This document shows, in pieces, positions 41,501 through 48,693 of a stretch of DNA of 64,000 nucleotides. Source of the stretch: CAXMNX01 sp964194845. GTDB taxonomy: Bacteria; Pseudomonadota; Alphaproteobacteria; Rhodobacterales; Rhodobacteraceae. The stretch lies in NCBI GenBank assembly GCA_964194845.1, contig CAXMNX010000089.1, positions 7,539 to 71,538 on the forward strand, given 5' to 3'. The position numbers were made by a program, and so were the translations under genes. The notes under the pieces were generated by a model that saw only the letters and a list, made by a program, of their open reading frames with translations, was not told the DNA's origin and searched no databases. The first letter of the stretch is position 1; each line of letters begins with the position of its first letter.

Positions 41501-41867
41501 ACAGCAAGGCCCAGGTCGAAGCATTGACCAGCGACGACGACGAATGGCCCAGATGGCGGCCCCAATCGGACGGCGCGATCTTGTCCTCGATCAGCGCGTC
41601 GATCGTTTCCGCGTCCGGCACGCGCAAAAGCGCCTCGGCCAGACACATCAGCGCAATGCCTTCGTCCGTCGAGAGCCCGTATTCGGCCAGGAAAACCTCC
41701 ATCAGCCCCGGCCGCCCGCCATCCCGGATTTCGGCGACCAAACTGGCGGCCTGTCTGACGATCTCGCGGCGCTCGCTCTCGGTCAAATCGGCTGTCCTGA
41801 CCAATTGTTCGACAACGTCCGCTTCGATGGGAAACTTATCGAATCGCGAAGAGTGGTGATAAGACAT
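38532..41867 (-). CDS. putA: Bifunctional proline dehydrogenase / glutamate-semialdehyde dehydrogenase
   Basis: PutA oxidises proline to glutamate in two steps with substrate channelling. 1111 residues, the shorter kind lacking an N-terminal ribbon-helix-helix domain, so it is not its own repressor. The FAD-binding PRODH barrel includes GVSVKLSALHPRYE, INIDAEEADRLEIS-like (GLNIDAEEADRLEI), VRLVKGAYWDTEIKRAQ and YAPVGAHRDLLAYLVRRLLENGANSSFVN. The NAD-dependent aldehyde dehydrogenase has SPWNFPLAIFTGQ, FTGSTETAKVI, VAETGGINAMI and the catalytic Cys in SAGQRCSALRCLYV. The start at 41867 has no obvious ribosome binding site. Control is likely by the divergent Lrp-type gene. Confidence 0.97.
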   Translation of the reverse strand: MSYHHSSRFDKFPIEADVVEQLVRTADLTESERREIVRQAASLVAEIRDGGRPGLMEVFLAEYGLSTDEGIALMCLAEALLRVPDAETIDALIEDKIAPSDWGRHLGHSSSSLVNASTWALLLTGRVLDETGPGVAGALRGAIKRVGEPMIRAAAKQAMREMGQQFVLGETMADAMARGTAMEARGYTYSFDMLGEAAMTAGDAARYFRSYGDAIRTAGSSKTGVSVAERPGVSVKLSALHPRYEVAQRNRVMDELVPRLRELSRLAASLNIGLNIDAEEADRLEISLDVIDAILADAELAGWDGFGIVIQAFGPRAAPVIDHVYATAQRLDRRIMVRLVKGAYWDTEIKRAQVDGLDRFPVFTSKAATDVSYLACARQLFAMTDRIYPQFATHNAHTVAAIVQMSDGVQAFEFQRLHGMGEQLHEIVRARHGTRCRIYAPVGAHRDLLAYLVRRLLENGANSSFVNQVVDKAIPPEDVVADPFNALGAARAIPSGREIFLPERPNSSGWDLTDGATLAKIDAAREPFRTHLWTCKPLIASDAPFGDTLDNFNPADPSDIVGKTTIADAETVEAALAASRMWDASAGDRAAILSRAADLYEANSGEVFSVLAREAGKTLLDAVGELREAVDFLRYYAHLAVGLSGEPVGVVTCISPWNFPLAIFTGQIAGALSAGCGVLAKPAEQTPLIAHLAVRLLHDAGVPRDVLQFLTGDGATVGRALTSDPRINAVAFTGSTETAKVIRSAMAEHLAPGAPLVAETGGINAMIIDSTALLEQAVRDVVASAFQSAGQRCSALRCLYVQEDIADAFREMLVGAMEELTVGNPWQLSTDVGPLIDAQAHGSIANNLKNSNISRQTKAPETGHFCPPTLIEVPSIRAVEREIFGPVLHMATFAAEELESIIADINRTGYGLTFGLHTRIDSRVQEVVEQIDVGNIYVNRNQIGAVVGCQPFGGEGLSGTGPKAGGPLYPWRFRKGGNPMAAAVRDMPGPTGETNRLSLVARAPYLCLGPGSELIERQIAALEEIGGQGTSADGLSPAEVTAAKDISGAIWWGDDDRARAYSRALAARDGAILPLITDAPRILDVVHERHLCVDTTASGGNAALLAEAAIA

Positions 41868-41967
41868 GTGGGCACGATATCACGGCTATTGTAGGCGAAT
41901 GGGATTAAATGGTAGATACTCGTAGGCGGAAACACTATATTTCGCGTTGATATCGGGCTGTAAGGCT
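41868..41967. promoter_or_regulatory. putA / putR divergent control region
   Basis: 100 AT-rich bases between divergent starts. A directly repeated GTAGGCG(A/G)A occurs twice, about 30 bases apart (near 41891 and 41921), and GATATC occurs near both ends; these are candidate binding positions for the Lrp-type regulator. I cannot fix -35 and -10 boxes. Confidence 0.4.
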
Positions 41968-42423
41968 ATGGAGCTGGATGATTTAGATCACCGAATACTT
42001 GACATACTTTCGGCTGACGCCCGGATCACAGTCGCTGAACTTGCGCGGCGAATTTCGCTATCCAAAACACCGGTGCAGGCGCGGATGCGGCGGCTGGAGA
42101 AAAACGGCGTCATTCTTGGCTACCGGGCGCAACTGGACCCGGTCCGTTTGGGGCGCGATCATGTCGCTTTCGTTGAGGTGAAGCTTAGCGACACCCGCGA
42201 AGCCGCGCTTGCGGCTTTCAACAGCGCTGTGCTTTCGGTCGCTGAGATCGAAGAATGCCACATGATTGCCGGTGCCTTTGACTATCTTCTGAAGGTTCGC
42301 ACGCAGGACATGACCCGGTATCGGCACGTCCTGGGCGAGCGGATTTCAAGCCTGCCGCATGTCGCACATACCGCCACGCACGTCGCGATGCAGGCGGTCA
42401 AGGATGCCGGGATCGTGACTTGA
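41968..42423 (+). CDS. putR: Lrp-family regulator of proline use (PutR-like)
   Basis: A 151-residue Lrp/AsnC protein: DLDHRILDILSADARITVAELARRISLSKTPVQARMRRLEKNG is the helix-turn-helix and IEECHMIAGAFDYLLKVRTQDMTRYRHVLGE part of the RAM domain. Divergence from putA matches the proline-responsive PutR activators of other alphaproteobacteria. The start at 41968 has AAGG about 6 bases upstream; the frame is open from 41947. It is immediately followed by a TPR protein gene. Confidence 0.9.
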   Translation: MELDDLDHRILDILSADARITVAELARRISLSKTPVQARMRRLEKNGVILGYRAQLDPVRLGRDHVAFVEVKLSDTREAALAAFNSAVLSVAEIEECHMIAGAFDYLLKVRTQDMTRYRHVLGERISSLPHVAHTATHVAMQAVKDAGIVT

Positions 42424-42455
42424 CCCGGCACGGATTGACCGGGCCATTATTGCGG

Positions 42456-42998
42456 ATGCGATACCCAATTCTCGCCCTGTGCCTGATGTCTGCGAGCGCT
42501 GCCGCGGCAGACTGCCCGCCGTCGCCCGACATCGCCGATGCGCAGGACCGCTTGCTTGCAGAGGTTCAGGTGGCACCCAATGAAGGCTCGGCGCGGCAAA
42601 TCTCGGACCGGCTTTGGGATCTTTGGGCGAAGGCACCGGATGAGCCGTCGCAGGAATTACTGAACCGCGGAATGCAGGCTCGCAGGGAGTTTAATTTGAT
42701 AACTGCGATTGATGCCTTCGACAAATTGATCGCCTATTGTCCGGACTACGCCGAAGGTTACAACCAGCGCGCATTTGCATACTTCCTCGGCCAGGATTTT
42801 GAGCTGGCGCTTGGCGACCTTAATCGCGCCATCGCGCTGTCGCCTAAACACGTGGCGGCCATTTCGGGCAAGGCGCTGACGCTTATTGGCCTTGGCCGCG
42901 ATGATGAAGCGCAAGATGTGCTTCGGATCGCGTTGGCAATGAACCCGTGGATTCCCGAAAGACGATATATTGTTGAGGATCCGGGCCAAGAGCTCTGA
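42456..42998 (+). CDS. Exported tetratricopeptide-repeat protein
   Basis: A 180-residue periplasmic protein: signal peptide MRYPILALCLMSASAAAADC (cleavage near AAA), then about three TPR units (LNRGMQARREFNLITAIDAFDKLIAYCPDYAEGYNQRAFAYF; LALGDLNRAIALSPKHVAAISGKALTLIGLG). Such short TPR proteins usually serve as protein-protein adaptors. A TTG at 42420 that overlaps the putR stop is an alternative start that would lengthen the leader; the ATG at 42456 gives the cleaner signal peptide. It is probably co-transcribed with putR. Confidence 0.75.
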   Translation: MRYPILALCLMSASAAAADCPPSPDIADAQDRLLAEVQVAPNEGSARQISDRLWDLWAKAPDEPSQELLNRGMQARREFNLITAIDAFDKLIAYCPDYAEGYNQRAFAYFLGQDFELALGDLNRAIALSPKHVAAISGKALTLIGLGRDDEAQDVLRIALAMNPWIPERRYIVEDPGQEL

Positions 42999-43140
42999 TC
43001 TTGCCCCCGAACATTTGCCGCCTTGTGCGTTTCAGGTTTTGGCAGGAACACCACGTATCGAAATGCGTGTTCGAGCCGCAGGCGAGAGGCAGAGTATTTC
43101 AGTGTCGTTCGAACCGGATATGCACTAAGCAAAGGGTCAT

Positions 43141-43226
43141 GCGGGCGTGGCGGAATGGTAGACGCATGAGACTTAAAATCTTTGGGGCGCAAGCCCGTGC
43201 CGGTTCAAGTCCGGTCGCCCGTACCA
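43141..43226 (+). tRNA. tRNA-Leu (anticodon UAA)
   Basis: An 86-base class II tRNA with encoded CCA. Acceptor GCGGGCG pairs with CGCCCGT (G1-U72 wobble at the end). The anticodon loop is CTTAAAA (anticodon TAA), there is a long variable arm GGGCGCAAGCCC, and the T-arm is GCCGG-TTCAAGT-CCGGT. Confidence 0.95.
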
Positions 43227-43397
43227 TCCCTGATATTAAACCACTCACGAGAATTTCCAGCTGTTGATGCCGGTCAATCCGGAAACTCAGCTCTGATTTT
43301 CAAATCATCCCGAATAGTCTTGCTTTCGCTTCGCGGGTGGCAGCCGCTGACCTCGCCGCCCATAATATTTTTTGTAAATTTCGTTTCGAGGAAGATT

Positions 43398-44267
43398 ATG
43401 CCTGCTGATTACTACTCACCGACCGGTGGTCACCCGGGACAGGAGCAGCTGTTGACTGACCGTGCGGTCTTTACCGAGGCTTATGCGGTCATCCCCAAAG
43501 GCACGATGCGCGACATCGTTACCAGCCAACTGCCGTTCTGGGATTTGACCCGGCTTTGGGTGCTGGCGCGCCCGCTAAGCGGTTTTGCCGAGACGTTCTC
43601 GCAATACATCATGGAAGTTGGGCCGGGGGGTGGTTCGGACCAGCCGGAAGCGGATGCTGGCGCAGAAGCGGCGCTTTTCGTGGTCGAGGGGATCGCAACA
43701 CTGGCGATTGACGGCGCTTTGCATGAACTCACGCCCGGAGGGTTCGCGTATCTGCCGCCCGATACAAACTGGACATTGCGCAACAACGATGACCGGACGT
43801 TGCGTTTTCATTGGATACGGAAGGCTTACGAGCCGGTGCCGGGACTGGCTTTGCCGGACGTCATCATCACGAACGAGCAGGAGATCGCACCGACCAAAAT
43901 GCCGGGAACGGACGGCAAATGGGCGACGACGCGCCTGTTTGATCCCGCGGATTTGCGCCACGACATGCACGTGACTATCGTGACATTCGAGCCCGGTGCG
44001 GTGATCCCATTTGCCGAAACCCATGTGATGGAGCACGGGCTTTATGTGCTTGAAGGCAAAGCAGTTTATCGCCTGAACCAGGACTGGGTCGAGGTTGAGG
44101 CGGGCGACTATATGTGGCTACGCGCGTTTTGTCCGCAGGCCTGCTATGCCGGTGGGCCGGGGCGGTTCCGCTATCTTCTTTACAAAGACGTCAATCGGCA
44201 CATGGCGCTGCGTCCTGCCGGGTCTTTTGTCGGGCAACCGTCGCTTCTCAAGGCTGCCGCCGAATAG
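43398..44267 (+). CDS. allE: (S)-ureidoglycine aminohydrolase
   Basis: Bicupin manganese enzyme that hydrolyses (S)-ureidoglycine to (S)-ureidoglycolate and ammonia in purine-ureide breakdown. 289 residues. Cupin 1 includes AALFVVEGIATLAIDGALHELTPGG. Cupin 2 carries the metal motif PFAETHVMEHGLYVLEG (Glu, His, His) with the fourth ligand Gln in FCPQACYAGG, matching the E-x-H-x3-H...Q set of studied enzymes. The start at 43398 follows AGGAAG; the earlier frame to 43182 runs through tRNA-Leu. Its 3' end overlaps the convergent bhcR by 20 bases. Its product leads to glyoxylate, the substrate of the bhc genes next door. Confidence 0.9.
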   Translation: MPADYYSPTGGHPGQEQLLTDRAVFTEAYAVIPKGTMRDIVTSQLPFWDLTRLWVLARPLSGFAETFSQYIMEVGPGGGSDQPEADAGAEAALFVVEGIATLAIDGALHELTPGGFAYLPPDTNWTLRNNDDRTLRFHWIRKAYEPVPGLALPDVIITNEQEIAPTKMPGTDGKWATTRLFDPADLRHDMHVTIVTFEPGAVIPFAETHVMEHGLYVLEGKAVYRLNQDWVEVEAGDYMWLRAFCPQACYAGGPGRFRYLLYKDVNRHMALRPAGSFVGQPSLLKAAAE

Positions 44268-45096
44268 GTTTGCCGCCAAGGGCTGCGGTAATTGCGTTCG
44301 CGGCACCGATGACAAAAGCACTCAGCGCGGTGATATTCGCGGGCCCAACGCGGCTGGTCGGGCCGGACACCGAAATGCCCGCGACAGCTTCCTGATTGAT
44401 GTCAAAAACCGCAGCCGCGATGCACCGCATACCAAGCGTTTTTTCTTCGCCGTCGATTGAGAAGCCGCGCTCGCGGGTGGCCTGAAGCTCGCGGCGCATG
44501 GCGTCCACATCCGAGATTGTATGTTCGGTAAAAATCTCCGGCTTTGCCTTTGACAATATGCGGTCCAGTCGCGCATCGTCCATTTCCGCCAAAAGCGCCT
44601 TGCCGATCCCGGATGCGTGCATCGGCGACAGGGTGCCGGGCGGAAAGAACGCCCGGATGCTTTCGTGGGTTTCAACCTGGCTGACGAAAAGCACCGATCC
44701 GCCCTGTTCGATGCCCAGATTGGCGGTTTCGCCGGTGTCGTCCATCAGATTTCGCAAAATCGGTCGCGCGCGTTCCACAAGGCTCGTCCGCTTGAGGAAT
44801 TTTGCCCCTATTACGAAGGCATTTGGACCGATGTGCCAGACCTGCTCGATCGTATCCATTTCGACCAGCCCGCGCGTTTCGAGCGTTGTCAGAATGCGAT
44901 AAACCGTGGCGGGCGACTGGGCGAGCTCGGACGCCAGTGCCGAAAGCGTCATCCCCGGCGTTTCGCTGAGATATTCGAAGACCATCATTGCGCGATCCAG
45001 CGACTTGATCGTGTTCTGATCGGTCTTGTCGTGCCATCCGCGAGGCCGGCCACGCGCGCGTCGTGGGGTGGTTGTGGCATTGTCCTGAGTATCCAT
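44248..45096 (-). CDS. bhcR: IclR-family regulator of the beta-hydroxyaspartate cycle
   Basis: A 282-residue IclR-type regulator. An unusual basic N-terminal leader with an AT-hook-like motif (RRARGRPRGWHDK) precedes the winged helix (SLDRAMMVFEYLSETPGMTLSALASELAQSPATVYRILTTLETRG). The C-terminal GAF-like ligand domain shows ETHESIRAFFPPGTLSPMHASGIGKALLAEM, and RCIAAAVFDINQEAVAGISVSGP near the end. The position divergent from bhcA matches the glyoxylate-responsive BhcR of Paracoccus denitrificans. A dyad in the intergenic region is a candidate operator. Confidence 0.92.
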   Translation of the reverse strand: MDTQDNATTTPRRARGRPRGWHDKTDQNTIKSLDRAMMVFEYLSETPGMTLSALASELAQSPATVYRILTTLETRGLVEMDTIEQVWHIGPNAFVIGAKFLKRTSLVERARPILRNLMDDTGETANLGIEQGGSVLFVSQVETHESIRAFFPPGTLSPMHASGIGKALLAEMDDARLDRILSKAKPEIFTEHTISDVDAMRRELQATRERGFSIDGEEKTLGMRCIAAAVFDINQEAVAGISVSGPTSRVGPANITALSAFVIGAANAITAALGGKPIRRQP

Positions 45097-45116
45097 AAGC
45101 AGCCTCGGATTTATTT

Positions 45117-45133
45117 GTGAAATTAATATTCAC
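45117..45133. promoter_or_regulatory. Candidate BhcR operator
   Basis: The 17-base dyad GTGAAATTAATATTCAC (perfect GTGAA/TTCAC ends) lies 20 bases before bhcR and about 130 bases before bhcA. Its form is close to the GGAAAT-N-ATTTCC-like sites bound by IclR-family proteins. The surrounding 45097-45265 gap is AT-rich and gene-free. Confidence 0.5.
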
Positions 45134-45265
45134 GATATGAAAAATATAAGAGGCTGACAATAATGAATTTTCCCACACCATCCAGCTTTAGGGCGCGAAA
45201 TCAAAAAAATTTCCAACCCTGCACATCGGGCGTATTCTGCCAGTTATAGATCAGAGGATACGATC

Positions 45266-46456
45266 ATGAGCTTGCAAAACCCTGTCTTCATTCCCGGCCC
45301 GACAAATATTCCCGAGCGGCTGCGTCGCGCGTGCGATATGCCAACCATTGATCACCGCTCGCCGCTATTTGCATCCATTCTGAAACCTGCGCTTGCGGGC
45401 GTTCAAAAGGTGCTGAAAAGCGAAAGCGCCGAGGTGTTCATTTTTCCGTCGACCGGCACCGGTGGCTGGGAAACAGCGCTGACGAACACGCTCAGCCCCG
45501 GCGACAAAGTGCTGGCGGCGCGCAACGGCATGTTCTCGCAACGTTGGATCGACATGTGCAATCGCCATCAACTTGAGGTCGAGGTTGTCGAGACACCCTG
45601 GGGCCACGGCATTCCGGCGGACCGCTTCGCTGAGATTCTGAAGGCGGACACAGCGCACGAAATCAAAGTCGTGCTGGCCACGCACAATGAGACCGCGACG
45701 GGTGTCCTTTCGGATATCGCGGCGGTGCGCAAAGCACTTGATGCTGCTAACCATCCGGCAATGCTGTTCGTCGACGGCGTTTCCTCGATCGGCTCGATGG
45801 ATTTCCGGTTTGATGAGTGGGGCGTCGATGTCGCCGTCACCGGAAGCCAGAAGGGTTTTATGCTGCCGGTCGGGCTGGCCATCGTCGGCTTTAGCGGCAA
45901 AGCGATGGCGGCGGTGGAAACCGCGCGCCTGTCGCGCACATTCTTCGACATTCACGATATGGCAAGCGGATACGCAAAGAACGCCTATCCCTATACGCCA
46001 GCGGTCGGCCTGATGAACGGGCTGAACGATTCCTGCCAAATGCTGTTGGCCGAGGGGCTGGAAAACGTCTTTGCCCGGCACCACCGCATCGCCGAAGGGG
46101 TTCGCCTGGCGGTCGCTGCTTGGGGACTTGAGCTTTGCGCGGCAAGCCCGGACCTTTACTCAAACACGGTCAGCGCGATCAAAACGCCGGTGGGTTTTGA
46201 TTCCACCGACATCGTGTCCCATGCCGCAAAAACTTATGGCGTCGCCTTTGGCGTGGGCCTTGGCGAAGTTGCGGGCAAGGTCTTTCGGATCGGCCATCTG
46301 GGCAGTCTGACCGAGGTCATGATGCTGAGCGGGATTGCCACGGCTGAGATGTGTATGGCTGACCTTGGGCTTGATATCAAAATGGGCTCTGGTGTTGCCG
46401 CCGCACAGGATTACTATCGTGGCCATCCGGCACTTGCGCATCGGGACGCAGCTTAA
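45266..46456 (+). CDS. bhcA: Aspartate--glyoxylate aminotransferase
   Basis: First enzyme of the beta-hydroxyaspartate cycle: transfers the amino group of aspartate to glyoxylate, giving oxaloacetate and glycine. A 396-residue class V aminotransferase with IPGPTNIPERLRRACDMPTIDHRS, FPSTGTGGWETALTNTLSPGD, MLFVDGVSSIGSMDFRFDEWGVD and the PLP lysine in VTGSQKGFMLPVGLA near residue 195. On sequence alone it would be called serine-glyoxylate aminotransferase; the assignment comes from the bhcABCD-bhcR order. AGAGGA precedes the ATG. It is first in a four- or five-gene operon. Confidence 0.95.
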   Translation: MSLQNPVFIPGPTNIPERLRRACDMPTIDHRSPLFASILKPALAGVQKVLKSESAEVFIFPSTGTGGWETALTNTLSPGDKVLAARNGMFSQRWIDMCNRHQLEVEVVETPWGHGIPADRFAEILKADTAHEIKVVLATHNETATGVLSDIAAVRKALDAANHPAMLFVDGVSSIGSMDFRFDEWGVDVAVTGSQKGFMLPVGLAIVGFSGKAMAAVETARLSRTFFDIHDMASGYAKNAYPYTPAVGLMNGLNDSCQMLLAEGLENVFARHHRIAEGVRLAVAAWGLELCAASPDLYSNTVSAIKTPVGFDSTDIVSHAAKTYGVAFGVGLGEVAGKVFRIGHLGSLTEVMMLSGIATAEMCMADLGLDIKMGSGVAAAQDYYRGHPALAHRDAA

Positions 46457-46473
46457 CGAAGGACCACAGAAAC

Positions 46474-47424
46474 ATGGAAATCCCTACATTTGACGATGTG
46501 GTTGCCGCGCACGAACGGATCGGGCCGTATATTCACCGCACGCCGGTTCTGACGTCGTCGTTCCTGAATGAGCTGACCGGCGCAGAGCTGTTCTTCAAAT
46601 GCGAGAATTTCCAGAAGGCGGGCGCGTTCAAGGTTCGCGGTGCAAGCAACGCGGTCTTTGGCCTGTCGGATGAAGGCGCGCGGAACGGCGTCTGCACACA
46701 TTCCTCGGGTAACCATGCGCTTTCGCTCAGCTACGCGGCGGGCCGACGGGGCATTCCCTGCAACGTGGTCATGCCCCGCACCGCGCCGCAGGCGAAGAAA
46801 GATGCGGTCATTGGATATGGTGGAAGGATCACCGAGTGTGAGCCGTCAACTTCCAGCCGCGAAGCCGTCTTTGCCGAAGTTCAGGCCGCAACCGGCGGCG
46901 ATTTTGTTCACCCTTACAACGATCCCCGTGTCATTGCAGGGCAGGGCACCTGTTCGCGCGAGTTGATGGATCAGACCGGCGGATTGGACGCGGTGGTGGC
47001 ACCCATCGGCGGTGGTGGCATGATTTCGGGCACCTGCCTGACGCTTAGCAACATCGCACCTGAAACCCAGGTAATCGCGGCTGAACCCGAGCAGGCGGAC
47101 GACGCCTATCGAAGTTTCAAGGCGGGTCACATCATCGCCGATGACGCGCCCGAGACCGTGGCTGACGGGCTGAAAGTGCCATTGAAAGAATTGACTTGGC
47201 ATTTCGTGTCTTCGCATGTGACCGACATTCTTACTGCGTCCGAGGAAGAGATCGTCGAGGCGATGAAACTTATCTGGAAACGAATGAAAATTGTGATGGA
47301 ACCCAGCAGCGCTGTGCCGCTGGCCACAATCATGAAAAACAAAGACCGGTTCGCGGGTAAGCGGATCGGCGTTATCATCACCGGCGGCAATGTCGATCTC
47401 GACGCGCTGCCCTGGGCCAAGTGA
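46474..47424 (+). CDS. bhcB: beta-Hydroxyaspartate dehydratase
   Basis: PLP fold-type II dehydratase converting erythro-beta-hydroxyaspartate to iminosuccinate. 316 residues, with FFKCENFQKAGAFKVRGASNAVF (Schiff-base Lys), THSSGNHALSLSYAAGRRGIPC (Asn loop), VVAPIGGGGMISG (phosphate-binding Gly loop) and PSSAVPLATI near the C-terminus. It resembles serine racemase and threo-3-hydroxyaspartate ammonia-lyase; context decides the role. 17 bases separate it from bhcA, with a GAAGGA-type ribosome binding site. Confidence 0.95.
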   Translation: MEIPTFDDVVAAHERIGPYIHRTPVLTSSFLNELTGAELFFKCENFQKAGAFKVRGASNAVFGLSDEGARNGVCTHSSGNHALSLSYAAGRRGIPCNVVMPRTAPQAKKDAVIGYGGRITECEPSTSSREAVFAEVQAATGGDFVHPYNDPRVIAGQGTCSRELMDQTGGLDAVVAPIGGGGMISGTCLTLSNIAPETQVIAAEPEQADDAYRSFKAGHIIADDAPETVADGLKVPLKELTWHFVSSHVTDILTASEEEIVEAMKLIWKRMKIVMEPSSAVPLATIMKNKDRFAGKRIGVIITGGNVDLDALPWAK

Positions 47425-47437
47425 AGGAATTCAGACC

Positions 47438-48601
47438 ATGAACGCTCCCGTAAATTTCGATACGCTTGAGGTTGGCTATGATGTGCCCGCAGTTCCGGGC
47501 ATGGACGAGGCTGATATTCAGACCCCTTGTCTGGTGCTGGATCTGGATGCGCTTGAGCGCAACATCCGGAAAATGGGCGATTATGCCAAGGCGCATGGTA
47601 TGCGTCACCGGGTGCACGGAAAGATGCACAAGTCTGTCGATGTCGCGAAACTTCAGGAAAAGCTTGGCGGCGCTGTTGGCGTCTGTTGTCAGAAAGTCAG
47701 CGAAGCCGAGGTGTTCGCGCGCGGCGGTATCAAAGACGTGCTGGTCTCGAACCAGGTTCGCGATCCGGCTAAGATCGACCGCCTCGCAACCCTGCCGAAG
47801 CTTGGCGCGCGGATCATCGTCTGCGTTGACGATATTGCGAACGTCGCCGAACTGTCGGCAGCAGCGGTGAAGCATGGGACCGAGCTTGAGGTATTGGTCG
47901 AGATAGATTGCGGCGCGGGGCGTTGCGGTGTGACCACCACGGAGGATGTTGTTGCGATTGCTAAGGCGGTGGAGGCCAGCGATGGCCTGAAATTCACCGG
48001 CATTCAGGCCTATCAGGGCGCGATGCAACATATGGACAGTTATGAAGACCGGAAAGCGAAGCTGGATATCGCCATTGCGATGGTGCGGGATGCAGTGGAT
48101 GGATTGACTGCGGTCGGCCTTGAAGCGGAACTCGTCTCGGGTGGTGGCACTGGGTCGTATTATTTTGAATCGGGTTCGGGCGTCTTTAACGAACTTCAGT
48201 GCGGATCCTACGCGTTTATGGACGCGGATTATGGCCGCATTCTTGATAAGGATGGCAACCGGATCGACCAGGGCGAATGGGAAAACGCCTTCTTCCTTCT
48301 GACCCAGGTGATGAGCCACGCGAAAGCGGATAAAGCGATCTGCGATGCCGGTCTGAAGGCGCAATCGGTCGATAGCGGCCTGCCGGTTATTTTTGGCCGC
48401 GATGACGTTGAATATATCAAGTGTTCGGACGAACACGGCGTCATTGCAGACCCCGACGGCGTGCTGTCGGTTGGCGATAAGCTTCGACTGGTGCCGGGCC
48501 ACTGCGACCCGACCGCCAATGTTCACGACTGGTACGTGGGCGTGCGGAACGGCAAGGTCGAAACGCTGTGGCCGGTATCAGCGCGCGGCAAGGCGTATTA
48601 A
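47438..48601 (+). CDS. bhcC: beta-Hydroxyaspartate aldolase
   Basis: PLP-dependent aldolase of the D-threonine aldolase / alanine-racemase-fold family that condenses glyoxylate with glycine to (2R,3S)-beta-hydroxyaspartate. 387 residues. The N-terminal barrel shows TPCLVLDLDALERNIRKM and the PLP lysine region RVHGKMHKSVDVAKLQ. The C-terminal metal domain includes SVDSGLPVIFGRDD, SDEHGVI and the VPGHCDPTANVHDWY motif with the metal-binding His and Cys. The start at 47438 has GAAGGAA upstream and gives MNAPVNFDTLEVGYDVPAVPG. It lies 13 bases from the bhcB stop. Confidence 0.96.
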   Translation: MNAPVNFDTLEVGYDVPAVPGMDEADIQTPCLVLDLDALERNIRKMGDYAKAHGMRHRVHGKMHKSVDVAKLQEKLGGAVGVCCQKVSEAEVFARGGIKDVLVSNQVRDPAKIDRLATLPKLGARIIVCVDDIANVAELSAAAVKHGTELEVLVEIDCGAGRCGVTTTEDVVAIAKAVEASDGLKFTGIQAYQGAMQHMDSYEDRKAKLDIAIAMVRDAVDGLTAVGLEAELVSGGGTGSYYFESGSGVFNELQCGSYAFMDADYGRILDKDGNRIDQGEWENAFFLLTQVMSHAKADKAICDAGLKAQSVDSGLPVIFGRDDVEYIKCSDEHGVIADPDGVLSVGDKLRLVPGHCDPTANVHDWYVGVRNGKVETLWPVSARGKAY

Positions 48602-48609
48602 GAGGTTTC

Positions 48610-48684
48610 GGACCGGCTGATGCCGGTCCGACCAACCGGGGGCGCTGCCCCCCGACCCCCGAAGTATTTTTTCCAAGAAGAAAG
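48610..48684. repeat. Dispersed hairpin repeat inside the bhc operon
   Basis: Two hairpins, GGACCGGC-TGAT-GCCGGTCC (48610-48629) and GGGGGC-GCT-GCCCCC (48638-48652), are followed by CCGAAGTATTTTTTCC-AAGAAGAAAG (48659-48684). This is a common Rhodobacterales intergenic composite; here it fills most of the 92-base gap between bhcC and bhcD, and might alter mRNA stability or level. Confidence 0.65.
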
Positions 48685-48693
48685 TCAAAGCTC

